Shown here: piece by piece, positions 48,524-57,271 of the stretch
Layout of the letters: each line of letters starts with the position of its first letter
Numbering within the stretch: position 1 is the stretch's first letter
Assembly: GCF_014636495.1 (NCBI RefSeq)
Contig: NZ_BMEM01000001.1
Location: 62,001 to 126,000, forward strand
Source: Ornithinimicrobium tianjinense
GTDB lineage: Bacteria; Actinomycetota; Actinomycetes; Actinomycetales; Dermatophilaceae
Direction of reading: 5' to 3'
Length of the DNA stretch: 64,000 bases
The notes under the pieces: model-generated
What the model was told of the DNA's origin: nothing
The model's input: the letters and a program-made list of their open reading frames with translations, nothing else
Databases searched by the model: none
Position numbers and translations under genes: made by a program

Positions 48524-49444
48524 ATGGTTGACCTCGACCTGCGCCGTCTCCGCCTGCTGCGCGAGCTGGAGGAGCGGGGCACGCTCGCCGCCGTCGCCGC
48601 GGCGCTCGGCTACAGCCCGTCGGCGATCAGCCAGCAGCTTGCCGTCCTCGAGCGCGAGGCCGGGGTCCGGTTGCTCGAGCGCGCCGGCCGCGGTGTGCGC
48701 CTGACGGAGGCGGGACAGCTCCTGGCCGGCCACGCCGCCACGATCCTGACGGCTGTGGACGCGGCCCGTGCCGACCTGTCGGCGCTGAGCGAGGGGGTGC
48801 GTGGTCGGGTCCGGGCCGTGGGCCTGCAGTCGGCGCTGCGGCGGCTGCTCATCCCGGCGCTGGCGAGCCTGGGGGGACGCCACCCCGAGGTGCGCGTGGA
48901 GCTGACCGAGCTGGAGCTGGAGGCGGCCCTGCCCGAGCTGCGGCTGGGGCGCGTCGAGCTGGTCGTCGTCGACGAGTACCACGGCCAGCCCCGCCCCCGC
49001 CCGACCGGTCTGCGCTTCGAACCGCTGCTCGCGGAGGCGGTCCGCCTCGTGCTGCCCGCGGGTCATCCGCTCGCCGGCGGGATCGGGCCGGTCGCGCTCG
49101 AGGAGCTGCGCGAGGCGGTCTGGGTGGCCTCCGCCCGCGACACCGGCCACCACGCCATGGTGGTCTCGGTCTGCCGCGAGCACGGCGGCTTCGACCCCGA
49201 CCTGCGCCACCTCACCAGCGACGCCCCCGCGCAGCTGGAGGTGGTGCGGCACGCGGGCGCGGTGGCGCTGCTGTCGGACCTGTCGCTGCCCGCGGAGGAC
49301 CCGGAGATCGTGGTGCGCGACGTCGCCGGCGCTGACCTGGGGCGGCATCTCTTCATGGTCACCCGCACCGGGACCCGACCGCCTGCGCTGCGCGAGTTTG
49401 TCGCCGACTTGCGCGCGGTGGCCGGTGCGCTGGGCAGCTCCTAG
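48524..49444 (+). CDS. LysR-family transcriptional regulator
   Basis: 306 residues. N-terminal wHTH (LRRLRLLRELEERGTLAAVAAALGYSPSAISQQLAVLE) and linker helix, then a periplasmic-binding-like effector domain (about 90-300). ATG at 48524. Probably controls the divergent EamA exporter in answer to a small molecule. The carotenoid-associated SDR gene begins 10 bases downstream, so read-through into that unit is possible. Confidence 0.88.
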   Translation: MVDLDLRRLRLLRELEERGTLAAVAAALGYSPSAISQQLAVLEREAGVRLLERAGRGVRLTEAGQLLAGHAATILTAVDAARADLSALSEGVRGRVRAVGLQSALRRLLIPALASLGGRHPEVRVELTELELEAALPELRLGRVELVVVDEYHGQPRPRPTGLRFEPLLAEAVRLVLPAGHPLAGGIGPVALEELREAVWVASARDTGHHAMVVSVCREHGGFDPDLRHLTSDAPAQLEVVRHAGAVALLSDLSLPAEDPEIVVRDVAGADLGRHLFMVTRTGTRPPALREFVADLRAVAGALGSS

Positions 49445-49454
49445 AGTGACGCCC

Positions 49455-50255
49455 ATGACGAGCGGCGGACGCGGTGTGCTGGTGACGGGTGCGTCCCGAG
49501 GGGTGGGCGCGGCCACGGCTCGCGCCTTCGCCGAGCGCGGCGACCGGGTGGCCGTGCACTACCGCGGGGCCGAGGAGCTGGCCCGCGAGGTGCTGGAGAG
49601 CCTGCCCGGCGAGGGGCACGCCATACTCCGGGCCGACCTCGCCGACCCGGGCGAGACGCAGGCGCTCGCCGAGGGGGCGGTCGAGGCGCTGGGCCGGGTG
49701 GACATCCTGGTGAACAACGCGGCACTCTTCCTCGACGCGGCCGCGGGCAGCCGCCGGGGCGACCACCGGCTGACCGACACGGACTACGACCACTGGGTGC
49801 AGGCCTGGCGGCAGACGCTGGCGACCAACCTGATGGGACCGGCCAACCTGACGTTCTGCATCGCCCGCCACATGGTCGAGGTGCCGGCCGCGGCGGGTCT
49901 GCCGACCGGTCGGGTCGTCAACGTCGGCTCCCGGGGCGCCTACCGCGGGGAGCCGGACGTGCCGGCCTACGGCGCGAGCAAGGCCGGGCTGCACGCCTTC
50001 GGCCAGTCGATGGCGGTGGCCCTGGCGCCCCACGGCATCGCGGTCACCTCCATCGCCCCGGGCTTCATCGCGACCGACATGGCCGCCTCGCTGCTGGACG
50101 GACCGGCGGGTGACGGCATCCGCGCGCAGAGCCCGTTCGGTCGCGTCGCGACGCCCGAGGAGGTCGCGGCAGCCATCGTCACGCTGGCCAGCCCCGGCGC
50201 CGAGTGGGCCTCCGGCGCGGTCCTCGACTTCAACGGCGCCAGCCACCTGCGCTGA
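49455..50255 (+). CDS. Short-chain dehydrogenase/reductase
   Basis: 266 residues. Cofactor motif TGASRGVG (about 11), NNAA (about 85), Ser in VNVGSRGAYRG and YGASKAG (Tyr/Lys, about 175). FabG-like build. ATG at 49455, 10 bases after lysR and 65 bases before the crtT-like gene. It may oxidise or reduce a carotenoid or simply be a neighbour; no residue pattern decides. Confidence 0.85.
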   Translation: MTSGGRGVLVTGASRGVGAATARAFAERGDRVAVHYRGAEELAREVLESLPGEGHAILRADLADPGETQALAEGAVEALGRVDILVNNAALFLDAAAGSRRGDHRLTDTDYDHWVQAWRQTLATNLMGPANLTFCIARHMVEVPAAAGLPTGRVVNVGSRGAYRGEPDVPAYGASKAGLHAFGQSMAVALAPHGIAVTSIAPGFIATDMAASLLDGPAGDGIRAQSPFGRVATPEEVAAAIVTLASPGAEWASGAVLDFNGASHLR

Positions 50256-50320
50256 GGAGGCGAGCGACGGGCGCGCGCGCACCCACCGCCGTCACCCTCC
50301 CCACGCCGTAGGGTGAACAC

Positions 50321-51106
50321 GTGCTCCGCAGACGTCTGGCCACCCCGGGTCCCACCGCGCAGCACGGTCAGCAGCTCGCCGACGAGTTCGACCGTGCCGC
50401 CGACCGCTATGACCTGCTGACCCGGCTCAACCCGGGCTACCACCGTGCCCTGCGGACGGCGGCGCGCGAGCTGGTCTCGCTCCTGCCGCCCGGCGCTGAC
50501 GGGCGGCCCCTCGTGCTGTGGGACCTCGGCTGCGGCTCCGGCCTGTCCACCCGTGCCCTGGTCGACGCGGCGGGCGAGGATGCCCGCGTCGTGGCGCTCG
50601 ACGCCTCCGAGGGGATGCTGCGCCAGGCCCGGGCCAAGACCTGGCCGGCCGGGGTCCGCTTCGTGCGGGCCTTCGCCCAGGACCTGCCCGAGGTGGCCAG
50701 CGAGCACGAGGTGGGCGAGAGCGACGGTGCGTTCGCGGCATACCTGCTCCGCAACGTCCCGGAGGAGCAGCGCGACGAGGTGGTGGCCGCGATCCGCGAC
50801 CAGGTGCGCCCCGGCGGCTGGGTGGCGCTGCAGGACTACCACGTCAAGGGCGACCGCGTCGCGACCGCCGTCTGGACGGCCGTCTGCTGGGGCGTGGTGA
50901 CGCCGCTCGCGGTCCTCGTGCGGGGCAACCCGACGATCTACCGCTACCTGTGGCGCAGCGTGCTCGACAACGACAGCACCGCCCAGCTGGAGGACCGCCT
51001 GAGGCGGGCCGGCCTCACCGACATCCGCAGGCGCACTGGCCCCGGCTGGCAGCGCGGCATCCTGCACACGGTCCTGGCCCGCCGACCCGAGAGCGACCCG
51101 ACATGA
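50321..51106 (+). CDS. crtT: SAM-dependent methyltransferase, CrtT-like
   Basis: 261 residues, class I methyltransferase of the UbiE type. SAM-binding motif I WDLGCGSGLSTR (about 69), acidic residue in VVALDASEGMLRQAR (about 92). N-terminus ADEFDRAADRYDLLTRLNPGYH resembles CrtT from the Streptomyces isorenieratene cluster, where crtY-crtT-crtU are neighbours. GTG at 50321. The stop overlaps the crtU start (ATGA), so the two are coupled. The reaction of CrtT is not firmly established; the aromatic-ring methyl shift itself is done by CrtU. Confidence 0.75.
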   Translation: MLRRRLATPGPTAQHGQQLADEFDRAADRYDLLTRLNPGYHRALRTAARELVSLLPPGADGRPLVLWDLGCGSGLSTRALVDAAGEDARVVALDASEGMLRQARAKTWPAGVRFVRAFAQDLPEVASEHEVGESDGAFAAYLLRNVPEEQRDEVVAAIRDQVRPGGWVALQDYHVKGDRVATAVWTAVCWGVVTPLAVLVRGNPTIYRYLWRSVLDNDSTAQLEDRLRRAGLTDIRRRTGPGWQRGILHTVLARRPESDPT

Positions 51107-52776
51107 GCCGACCCACCTCACCCGCCTCGCCCGGCCGGGACCGCGCCGCGGTCCTGCATCGGGCCGAGCCAGGAGCCGAGCGTGCGGCTGGTCAGCACGC
51201 GGTCGTCGTCGGTGGCGGCATCGCCGGCCTGGCTGCGGCGACGATCCTCGCCGAGCGGGGGGTGCGCGTCACTCTCCTGGAGGCCTGCGACCAGCTGGGC
51301 GGCCGGGTCCGCGCGTGGCCGGTCGGGGGTGACGGTGACGGCCGCACGATGAGCCGCGGCTTCCACGCCTTCTTCCGGCAGTACTACACGCTGCGCGCCC
51401 TGCTCCGCCGCACCGACCCGCAGCTCCGGCACCTCGTGCCCGTGCCCGACTACCCCCTGCGCCGGGGCGACGGCCTGACCGACAGCTTCGCGGCCCTGCC
51501 CCTCACCCCGCCGGTCAACCTCGCGGCCTTCGTCGTGCGCAGCCCCACCTTCCCGGTCTCGGCGCTCCCGCAGGTGCACCTGCCCAGCGCCATCGAGCTC
51601 GTCTCGGTCTCCTACCCCGAGAGCCACGAGCGCTACGACGGCGAGTCGGCCCAGGACTTCCTGGACCGGCTCCGCTTTCCCGACGGCGCCCGGCACCTCG
51701 CGCTGGAGGTCTTCGCGCGGTCCTTCTTCGCCCACCCGACCGAGTTCGGCGCCGGTGAGCTCGTCGGCATGTTCCACACCTACTTCGCCGGCTCGTCCGA
51801 GGGGCTGCTCTTCGACGTGCCCGACGACGACTACGACACGGTGCTGTGGGCACCGCTCGGCCGCTACCTCCAGGGCCTCGGGGTCGACGTCCGCACCGGC
51901 ACGCGGGCGGACGCGCTCTCCCGCTCCGCGGACGGGGTATGGCGCGTCCGCGCCGGCGCCGAGGAGCTCACCTGTGACGCTGTCGTCGTCGCCACCGACC
52001 CGCGGGTCACCCGCGAGTTGCTGCCTCCGCTGGCGCAGGCCGACATCGCCGAGACGGACGACGCTGCCCGCCGCGACTGGCACCGGCGGCTGGCCGCCGG
52101 CCGCAACGCGCCGCCCTTCGCCGTGCTCCGGCTGTGGCTGGACGGATTGGTCGAGCCGGGGCGGGAGGCCTTCCTGGGCACCAGCGGCTACGACCTGCTC
52201 GACAACGTCACCGTCCTGGAGCGCTTCGAGCAGGGGGCGGCCGACTGGGCGCGCGAGCACGGAGGCTCGGTGGTGGAGCTGCACGCCTACGCCACCGACC
52301 CGCAACGGGACGCCGACCTGGCGGGCGACGGACCGCGGGGTCTGGACACCGGCCGGCTGCGCACCCGCCTCCTGGACGCGCTGCACGACGTCTACCCCGA
52401 GACGCGGGGGCTGGGGACGCTGCACGAGGAGCTGCTCGTCGAGGACGACTGCGGGCTGGTCGGCACCGGGCCGTGGCGCGACCGGCTCACCGTGGACACC
52501 CCCTACCCTGGCCTGGCTCTCGCCGGCGACGGCCTGCGGGTGGACTGGCCGATCGCGCTCATGGAGCGGGCCGCGGTCACCGGCGTGCTGGCCGCCAACC
52601 ACCTGCTTCGCGCATGGGGCGTCCGAGGTGAGGACGTCTGGACCGTGCCGCTTCAGGGTGTGCTGAGACGCCGGCCCGACGTGCTGCGACATGGGCCGGA
52701 CGTGCGCGCCGCAGGAGCGGCCGTGGCGCGCACCGCGCGCGCCGTGCGCCACCGCATACCCCTCCCGCGACGATGA
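51103..52776 (+). CDS. crtU: Carotene desaturase/methyltransferase CrtU (aromatic-ring synthase)
   Basis: 557 residues. FAD-binding Rossmann VVVGGGIAGLAAA (about 28) and LGGRVRAW; then the CrtU-specific blocks SRGFHAFFRQYY (about 84), SDYPLRRG-like PDYPLRRGDGLTDSF, FARSFFAHP, MFHTYFAGSSEGLLFDVPDD (about 225) and a C-terminal LALAGDGLRVDWPIALMERA (FAD). CrtU converts beta-ionone rings to phi-type aromatic rings, giving isorenieratene from beta-carotene through desaturation with a methyl shift. ATG at 51103, overlapping crtT; its stop overlaps the P450 start. The C-terminal tail of about 40 residues is basic. Confidence 0.85.
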   Translation: MSRPTSPASPGRDRAAVLHRAEPGAERAAGQHAVVVGGGIAGLAAATILAERGVRVTLLEACDQLGGRVRAWPVGGDGDGRTMSRGFHAFFRQYYTLRALLRRTDPQLRHLVPVPDYPLRRGDGLTDSFAALPLTPPVNLAAFVVRSPTFPVSALPQVHLPSAIELVSVSYPESHERYDGESAQDFLDRLRFPDGARHLALEVFARSFFAHPTEFGAGELVGMFHTYFAGSSEGLLFDVPDDDYDTVLWAPLGRYLQGLGVDVRTGTRADALSRSADGVWRVRAGAEELTCDAVVVATDPRVTRELLPPLAQADIAETDDAARRDWHRRLAAGRNAPPFAVLRLWLDGLVEPGREAFLGTSGYDLLDNVTVLERFEQGAADWAREHGGSVVELHAYATDPQRDADLAGDGPRGLDTGRLRTRLLDALHDVYPETRGLGTLHEELLVEDDCGLVGTGPWRDRLTVDTPYPGLALAGDGLRVDWPIALMERAAVTGVLAANHLLRAWGVRGEDVWTVPLQGVLRRRPDVLRHGPDVRAAGAAVARTARAVRHRIPLPRR

Positions 52777-54005
52777 CCGCCAGGCGGCGAGCGGTCCGAC
52801 CCGGTGAACCGAGCGCACCGCGGGTGGAGCGGCAGGGTGCGGACGGCAGGACGGGGGTGAGCACCGTCTGGCGTGTGCGCTCGCTCGAGGTCGCGCGACA
52901 GGTGCTGCGCGCCCGCCACGCCACGACGCAGGCCGGGTTCACCGCCGAGGCGATCCCCAAGGGCCGGCTCAAGCACCACCCGATCCTCGTCTCGGACGGG
53001 CCGCTCCACGACGAGCAGCGCAGCAAGGTGGCGCGGTTCTTCGCGCCGGTGGTCGTGGCCGAGCGCTACACCCCGCAGATGGAGGAGTGCGCTGAGCGGC
53101 TCCTGGACGGCGCACGTGACAGGGGCCGCCTGGTGCTCGACGAGCTGGCGCTGCACTACACCGTCGAGGTGACGGCGGAGGTCGTCGGCCTCACGGCGTC
53201 GTCCGTCCCGAAGATGTCTCGCCGCCTCGTGAGCTTCTTCCGACAGCCGCCCTTCGACATCACCCGGCGCGACCTCGGCCGCACCCGGCAGCAGTGGATG
53301 GCCGCCGCCGTCAACGGGCTGCTGCCGATCGGCCGCTTCTACCTCGCGGATGTACGGCCCGCGGTCCGCGAGCGCCGCCGCGCGCGGCGGGACGACATCA
53401 TCAGCCACCTCCTCGACCAGGGCTATACCGACGTCGACATCCTCGTCGAGTGCGTCACCTACGGCACGGCCGGCATGGTCACGACGCGTGAGTTCGTCAC
53501 GATGGCGGCCTGGCACCTGCTGCGGGACGACGCACTGCGCTCGCGGTATGCCGTCGCCGGCCAGGAGGAGCGCTTCGCGATCCTCCACGAGATCATCCGG
53601 CTCGAGCCCGTGGTCGGTCACCTCTACCGGCGCGCGCAGGAACCCATCAGCGTCAGGGACGGCGACCGCTCCTGGACCATCGAACCAGGTGACCTGGTCG
53701 ACCTGTGCATCCGCCCGGCCAACGCCGACGCCGAGGCTCTCGGTGCGGACGGTCTCGACCTGTGCCCTGGCCGGGAGCTGCCGAGGGGGGTGAACGCGGC
53801 CGGGCTGAGCTTCGGCGACGGCGCGCACAAGTGCCCTGGCCAGCCGCTGGCGATCCTCGAGTCGGACGTGCTGCTCACCCGCCTGCTGGCGCGCGAGCCG
53901 CGCATCGTGCGCGAGCCCGAGGTCGGGTGGGACGACCTGATCGAGGGCTACACCCTGCGCGGGCTGGAGCTGGAGCTGGCCTCGAGGCCCTCCGGCAGCC
54001 GGTGA
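52773..54005 (+). CDS. Cytochrome P450 in the aromatic-carotenoid operon
   Basis: 410 residues. Heme motif FGDGAHKCPG (about 346-355, proximal Cys), K-helix ExxR in EIIRLEP (about 272), I-helix TYGTAGMVTTRE (about 230). Shorter leader and soluble class I build. ATGA overlap with crtU shows it belongs to the same unit. In Brevibacterium linens a P450 is implicated in ring hydroxylation to 3,3'-dihydroxyisorenieratene; the same job is inferred here. No ferredoxin or reductase is adjacent. Its 3' end overlaps a convergent gene by 58 bases. Confidence 0.88.
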   Translation: MTARRRAVRPGEPSAPRVERQGADGRTGVSTVWRVRSLEVARQVLRARHATTQAGFTAEAIPKGRLKHHPILVSDGPLHDEQRSKVARFFAPVVVAERYTPQMEECAERLLDGARDRGRLVLDELALHYTVEVTAEVVGLTASSVPKMSRRLVSFFRQPPFDITRRDLGRTRQQWMAAAVNGLLPIGRFYLADVRPAVRERRRARRDDIISHLLDQGYTDVDILVECVTYGTAGMVTTREFVTMAAWHLLRDDALRSRYAVAGQEERFAILHEIIRLEPVVGHLYRRAQEPISVRDGDRSWTIEPGDLVDLCIRPANADAEALGADGLDLCPGRELPRGVNAAGLSFGDGAHKCPGQPLAILESDVLLTRLLAREPRIVREPEVGWDDLIEGYTLRGLELELASRPSGSR

Positions 54006-54382
54006 CGGTAGGTCCACGAGGTCAGCGCGGTGCCGAGCATCGCGAGGAGGACCCCGGTGAAGATGTGCAGCGCCCGGTCCCCGAGCTCGCCCAGCCAGAC
54101 CTGCACCGTGACCAGCACGGCCACCGCCAGGGCCAGCGCGACGTTGACCGGTCCCGCCGAGCGCCGCAGCACCAGGTAGACGACCGCCGAGGCCAGGGCC
54201 GCCGCGAGTGTGACCCACGCACCGACCTGGTGGTGCACCAGGTAGCGCGGCTCGCCGCCGAGCGCCGCCGAGGCCCAGCCCGCCTGGCCGATCAGGCAGC
54301 TGAGCACCACGGTGGCGGCGCTGCGCAGCCAGATCAGGTGGGGATGCGGCATACCGGGCAGGCGTCGCGGTCCCTGGCTCAT
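53948..54382 (-). CDS. Small four-helix membrane protein
   Basis: 144 residues with four predicted membrane segments (about 20-40, 50-70, 78-96, 104-122) and a short Ser/Arg tail. ATG at 54382; an internal ATG at residue 11 is also possible. The 3' end runs 58 bases into the P450 gene on the other strand. It stands alone on the minus strand inside a plus-strand carotenoid run, and might organise the pathway in the membrane, but I do not recognise the family. Confidence 0.6.
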   Translation of the reverse strand: MSQGPRRLPGMPHPHLIWLRSAATVVLSCLIGQAGWASAALGGEPRYLVHHQVGAWVTLAAALASAVVYLVLRRSAGPVNVALALAVAVLVTVQVWLGELGDRALHIFTGVLLAMLGTALTSWTYRHRLPEGLEASSSSSPRRV

Positions 54383-54423
54383 GGTTGCCTCCCGGGCACG
54401 TAGGGTCGGCGGTGGAGGTGGAC

Positions 54424-55551
54424 ATGGCTGACGTCGCGGTGGTCGGGCTCGGGCCTGCGGGACGCTCGCTGGCGGCCCGGTGCGCGGCCCGCGGTCTCTC
54501 CGTGATCGCGGTCGACCCGCGCCCCGGGGCCGTGTGGACCCCCACCTACGGCATCTGGGGCGACGAGCTCGGGGATCTGCCGGCCTCCGTGGTGCGGGGC
54601 CGGGCGGAGAACCCGGAGCTGCGGGCCACGGGCGTGCACCCGCTGCGGCGTCCCTATCTCGTCCTGGACAACGCCGCGCTGCAGGCGGCGCTGCCGCTGA
54701 ACGGCGTCGACGTGCGCACCGGACGGCTGGACGACCGGGCCGTCAGTGCGCTGCGGGCGGAGGCGAGGGTCGTGGTCGACGCGCGCGGTGCCAGGCCAGA
54801 GGGGCTGCGGCCGGACGACCCGGCGCCCATGCAGACGGCCTACGGGGTGGTGGTGGCGCTGGAGGTGGCCCGGCCCGCGCTGCAGGGGGCGGAGGCGCTG
54901 CTGATGGACTGGCGCACCGACTGGTCCGAGCAGGAGCGGCCGACGTCGACGCCGACCTTCCTCTACGCCATACCGGTCGGCGACGGGCAGGTCCTGCTCG
55001 AGGAGACCTGCCTGGCGGCCGCGCCGTCCGTGCCGATCGAGGAGCTGAAGACCCGGCTCCGTCGCCGGCTCGCCGCCCGTGGTGCGGATCCGGGCGCCGT
55101 GGACGACCCGGTCGAGCGCGAGATCGTCCGGATCCCCATGCGAGGGAGGGACCGGCCGGCTCCTCCCGGCGTCCTCGCGCTCGGCACCGCAGGACGGGGG
55201 GGCCATCGGGTCACGGGCTACTCCGTCGCTCACGCGCTGCGCGTCGGTGACCGCCTCGCGGCCACCCTCGCGAGGGGCGACGCGCCGACGGTGGTCGACC
55301 AGCTGGACGTGGCGGAGCGCGTCCGAGAGGTGGGTCTGCGGGCGCTGCTGGGACTGAGCACCAGGGGCACGCTGGAGCTCTTCGAGGCCTTCGGCCGGCT
55401 CCCCGTGGCGCGCCAGCGGGCGTTCCTCTCGCGCGACGCGGGGGCTGCCGAGCTGCTGGGCGCGATGTGGGGGATGTTCGCGCAGCTGCCGGCGCGCTCC
55501 AAGGCCGAGCTGATTCGCGTCTCGGCCCTGGGCGTGCTGCCCAAGGGGTGA
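54424..55551 (+). CDS. crtY: Lycopene beta-cyclase (CrtY/CrtL type)
   Basis: 375 residues. N-terminal dinucleotide motif VAVVGLGPAGRSLA (about 4), TPTYGIWGDEL (about 40), QTAYGVVV (about 135), MDWRTDW (about 160), PTFLYAIP (about 175), LLEETCLAA (about 192) and a C-terminal GTAGRGGHRVTGYSVAHALR. Forms both beta rings of beta-carotene from lycopene with FAD. ATG at 54424; GTGs at 54412 and 54418 are alternatives. It faces the idi-crtE gene with a 32-base gap between stops. Confidence 0.87.
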   Translation: MADVAVVGLGPAGRSLAARCAARGLSVIAVDPRPGAVWTPTYGIWGDELGDLPASVVRGRAENPELRATGVHPLRRPYLVLDNAALQAALPLNGVDVRTGRLDDRAVSALRAEARVVVDARGARPEGLRPDDPAPMQTAYGVVVALEVARPALQGAEALLMDWRTDWSEQERPTSTPTFLYAIPVGDGQVLLEETCLAAAPSVPIEELKTRLRRRLAARGADPGAVDDPVEREIVRIPMRGRDRPAPPGVLALGTAGRGGHRVTGYSVAHALRVGDRLAATLARGDAPTVVDQLDVAERVREVGLRALLGLSTRGTLELFEAFGRLPVARQRAFLSRDAGAAELLGAMWGMFAQLPARSKAELIRVSALGVLPKG

Positions 55552-55583
55552 GGTCGGGCACGCGATGGCCGAGACGCGGCCGC

Positions 55584-57251
55584 TCATGAGGATCGCCACG
55601 CCACCGCGCGGGCCGTCGCGCGCAGGCCCTCGACCCCCTCGGTGGACAACACACCGTCATCGAGCGAAGCCTCCGCAGCGACCATCTCGGCGGCGATCCG
55701 GTCCTCGACCTCCTGGCGCACTCCGGCCTCGAGGAGCGCCGTCTGCAGCAGTGGCACGTCCTCCTCACGTGCGGCGTTCGTCCCGACGCGGGCCATCGCC
55801 GCCGCGGCCGCGCCCGACAGCCGCTCTGCGCCCAGCACCCAGATGAGGGTCGTCTTGCCCTCGCGCAGGTCGTCACCGGACGGCTTGCCGGTCACCGCGT
55901 GGTCACCCCAGACGCCGAGCACGTCGTCCCGCCAGGCGAACGCCCTCCCCAGGTGGTGGCCGAAGCGCGCCAGCACCTCACGCTGCCCCTGGCTCGCCCC
56001 GGCCGCCAGGGCGCCCAGCTGGAGCGGCCGCTCGATCGTGTAGGCGCCCGACTTCAGCGCCGCCACCGCCTCGGAGTGCGCCAGGTCCGTGCGGCGGGCC
56101 GCGGCGCCGGTAAGGTCGGCCCGTTGCCCGACGATCAGCTCCAGGTTGAGCTCGTACCAGTAGTCGAGCAGGGGCGCCGGCAGGTGACGCACCAGCCTGT
56201 CGGCCTCGCTGTGCGCCAGGTCGCCGAGAAGAAGCGCGAGGTTCTCCCCGAAGCGGCTGTCGTCCCCGTGGCCCTGGGCGGCGCGGTGCCGGCTGGCAGC
56301 CACGACGTGCGCGGCGGGTCGGCCGCGGCGCTCCTCCGACTGGTCCATCACGTCGTCGTGGATCAGCGCGAACTCGTGCAGCATCTCCAGCGCGGCCGCC
56401 ACCCGCACCAGGTCGTCGTGCGGTGGGGTGCCAGGGCGCCCACCGCCGGCCACAAACCCCCAGTGGCACATCCGCGGCCGCAGCCGCTTGCCACCGGCAG
56501 CCAGCAGGCCCGCGAGCCACTGCGGCAGGTCGCCCGGCTCGTCCCCCAGTACGTCGGCCGGACCCGCGGGAGCGAGGGAGCTCCATACCCGGCGCGTCCA
56601 CGCCAGCTCGGTGCGGAGCAGCTGCTCGACCGCCCCGAGCGTGACGTCCGCGGACGTGTCCTCAGAGCCGACCTGCCCTCCGGGGCCCGGCGTGCCGGTG
56701 TGCGGAAGCCCGGCGGGTAGGCAGGCCGCCAACCGGGGCACCTGCAGCGCTGCCCATGGGCTCCAGACGCGGGGTGCGGCGGCGACCGCCGACACCAGCT
56801 GCTGCCAGGGCAGCCAGGCGTGCTCCGCGACCTCCTCGGGGTCGGGGTGCAGCTCGCCCCTGACCTCTCCGACCAGCACGGGACACAGCTCGTGCTCGAC
56901 CACGCCGCTGGCGTCGACAGCCTGGTAGCGGAAGTCGGGCAGCACCACGTCCAGGCGCTCGACCGCGACGCCGAGCTCGTCGTGAAGCCGGCGGCGCACG
57001 GCCTGCCCGAGCTCCTCACCCGGCCGCGGGTGGCCGCAGCAGGCGTTCGTCCATACGCCTGACCAGGTGGCCTTGCCCAGCGCTCGACGCGTGACGAGCA
57101 CCTGACCCTCACCGTCGAAGAGGTAGAGGGAGAAGGCCTGGTGCAGCGGCGTCTCGGCGGTGTGCACGGTGGCGCGGGGCGCGGACCCGCACGGGGTCCC
57201 GGCGTCGTCGACGAGGACGACCTCGTCGTCCGCGCTCGCGCTCACGCTCAC
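55584..57251 (-). CDS. idi-crtE: Fused isopentenyl-diphosphate isomerase and GGPP/polyprenyl diphosphate synthase
   Basis: 555 residues in one frame. Residues about 1-185 are a type I IPP isomerase (Nudix fold): catalytic Cys in NACCGHPRPGE, Nudix-box region RRRLHDELGV and catalytic Glu in EHELCPVLVG. Residues about 205-555 are a trans-prenyltransferase: GGKRLRPRM (about 270), first Asp-rich motif IHDDVMDQ (DDxxD, about 310), ARRTDL, GAYTIERPL and second motif WRDDVLGVWGD (about 460). It would isomerise IPP to DMAPP and condense the products, probably to GGPP for carotenoids. GTG at 57251 behind GGAGGGAG. The glycosyltransferase gene ends 20 bases upstream. Confidence 0.88.
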   Translation of the reverse strand: MSVSASADDEVVLVDDAGTPCGSAPRATVHTAETPLHQAFSLYLFDGEGQVLVTRRALGKATWSGVWTNACCGHPRPGEELGQAVRRRLHDELGVAVERLDVVLPDFRYQAVDASGVVEHELCPVLVGEVRGELHPDPEEVAEHAWLPWQQLVSAVAAAPRVWSPWAALQVPRLAACLPAGLPHTGTPGPGGQVGSEDTSADVTLGAVEQLLRTELAWTRRVWSSLAPAGPADVLGDEPGDLPQWLAGLLAAGGKRLRPRMCHWGFVAGGGRPGTPPHDDLVRVAAALEMLHEFALIHDDVMDQSEERRGRPAAHVVAASRHRAAQGHGDDSRFGENLALLLGDLAHSEADRLVRHLPAPLLDYWYELNLELIVGQRADLTGAAARRTDLAHSEAVAALKSGAYTIERPLQLGALAAGASQGQREVLARFGHHLGRAFAWRDDVLGVWGDHAVTGKPSGDDLREGKTTLIWVLGAERLSGAAAAAMARVGTNAAREEDVPLLQTALLEAGVRQEVEDRIAAEMVAAEASLDDGVLSTEGVEGLRATARAVAWRSS

Positions 57252-57271
57252 CCTGCTCCCTCCACTTCCAT

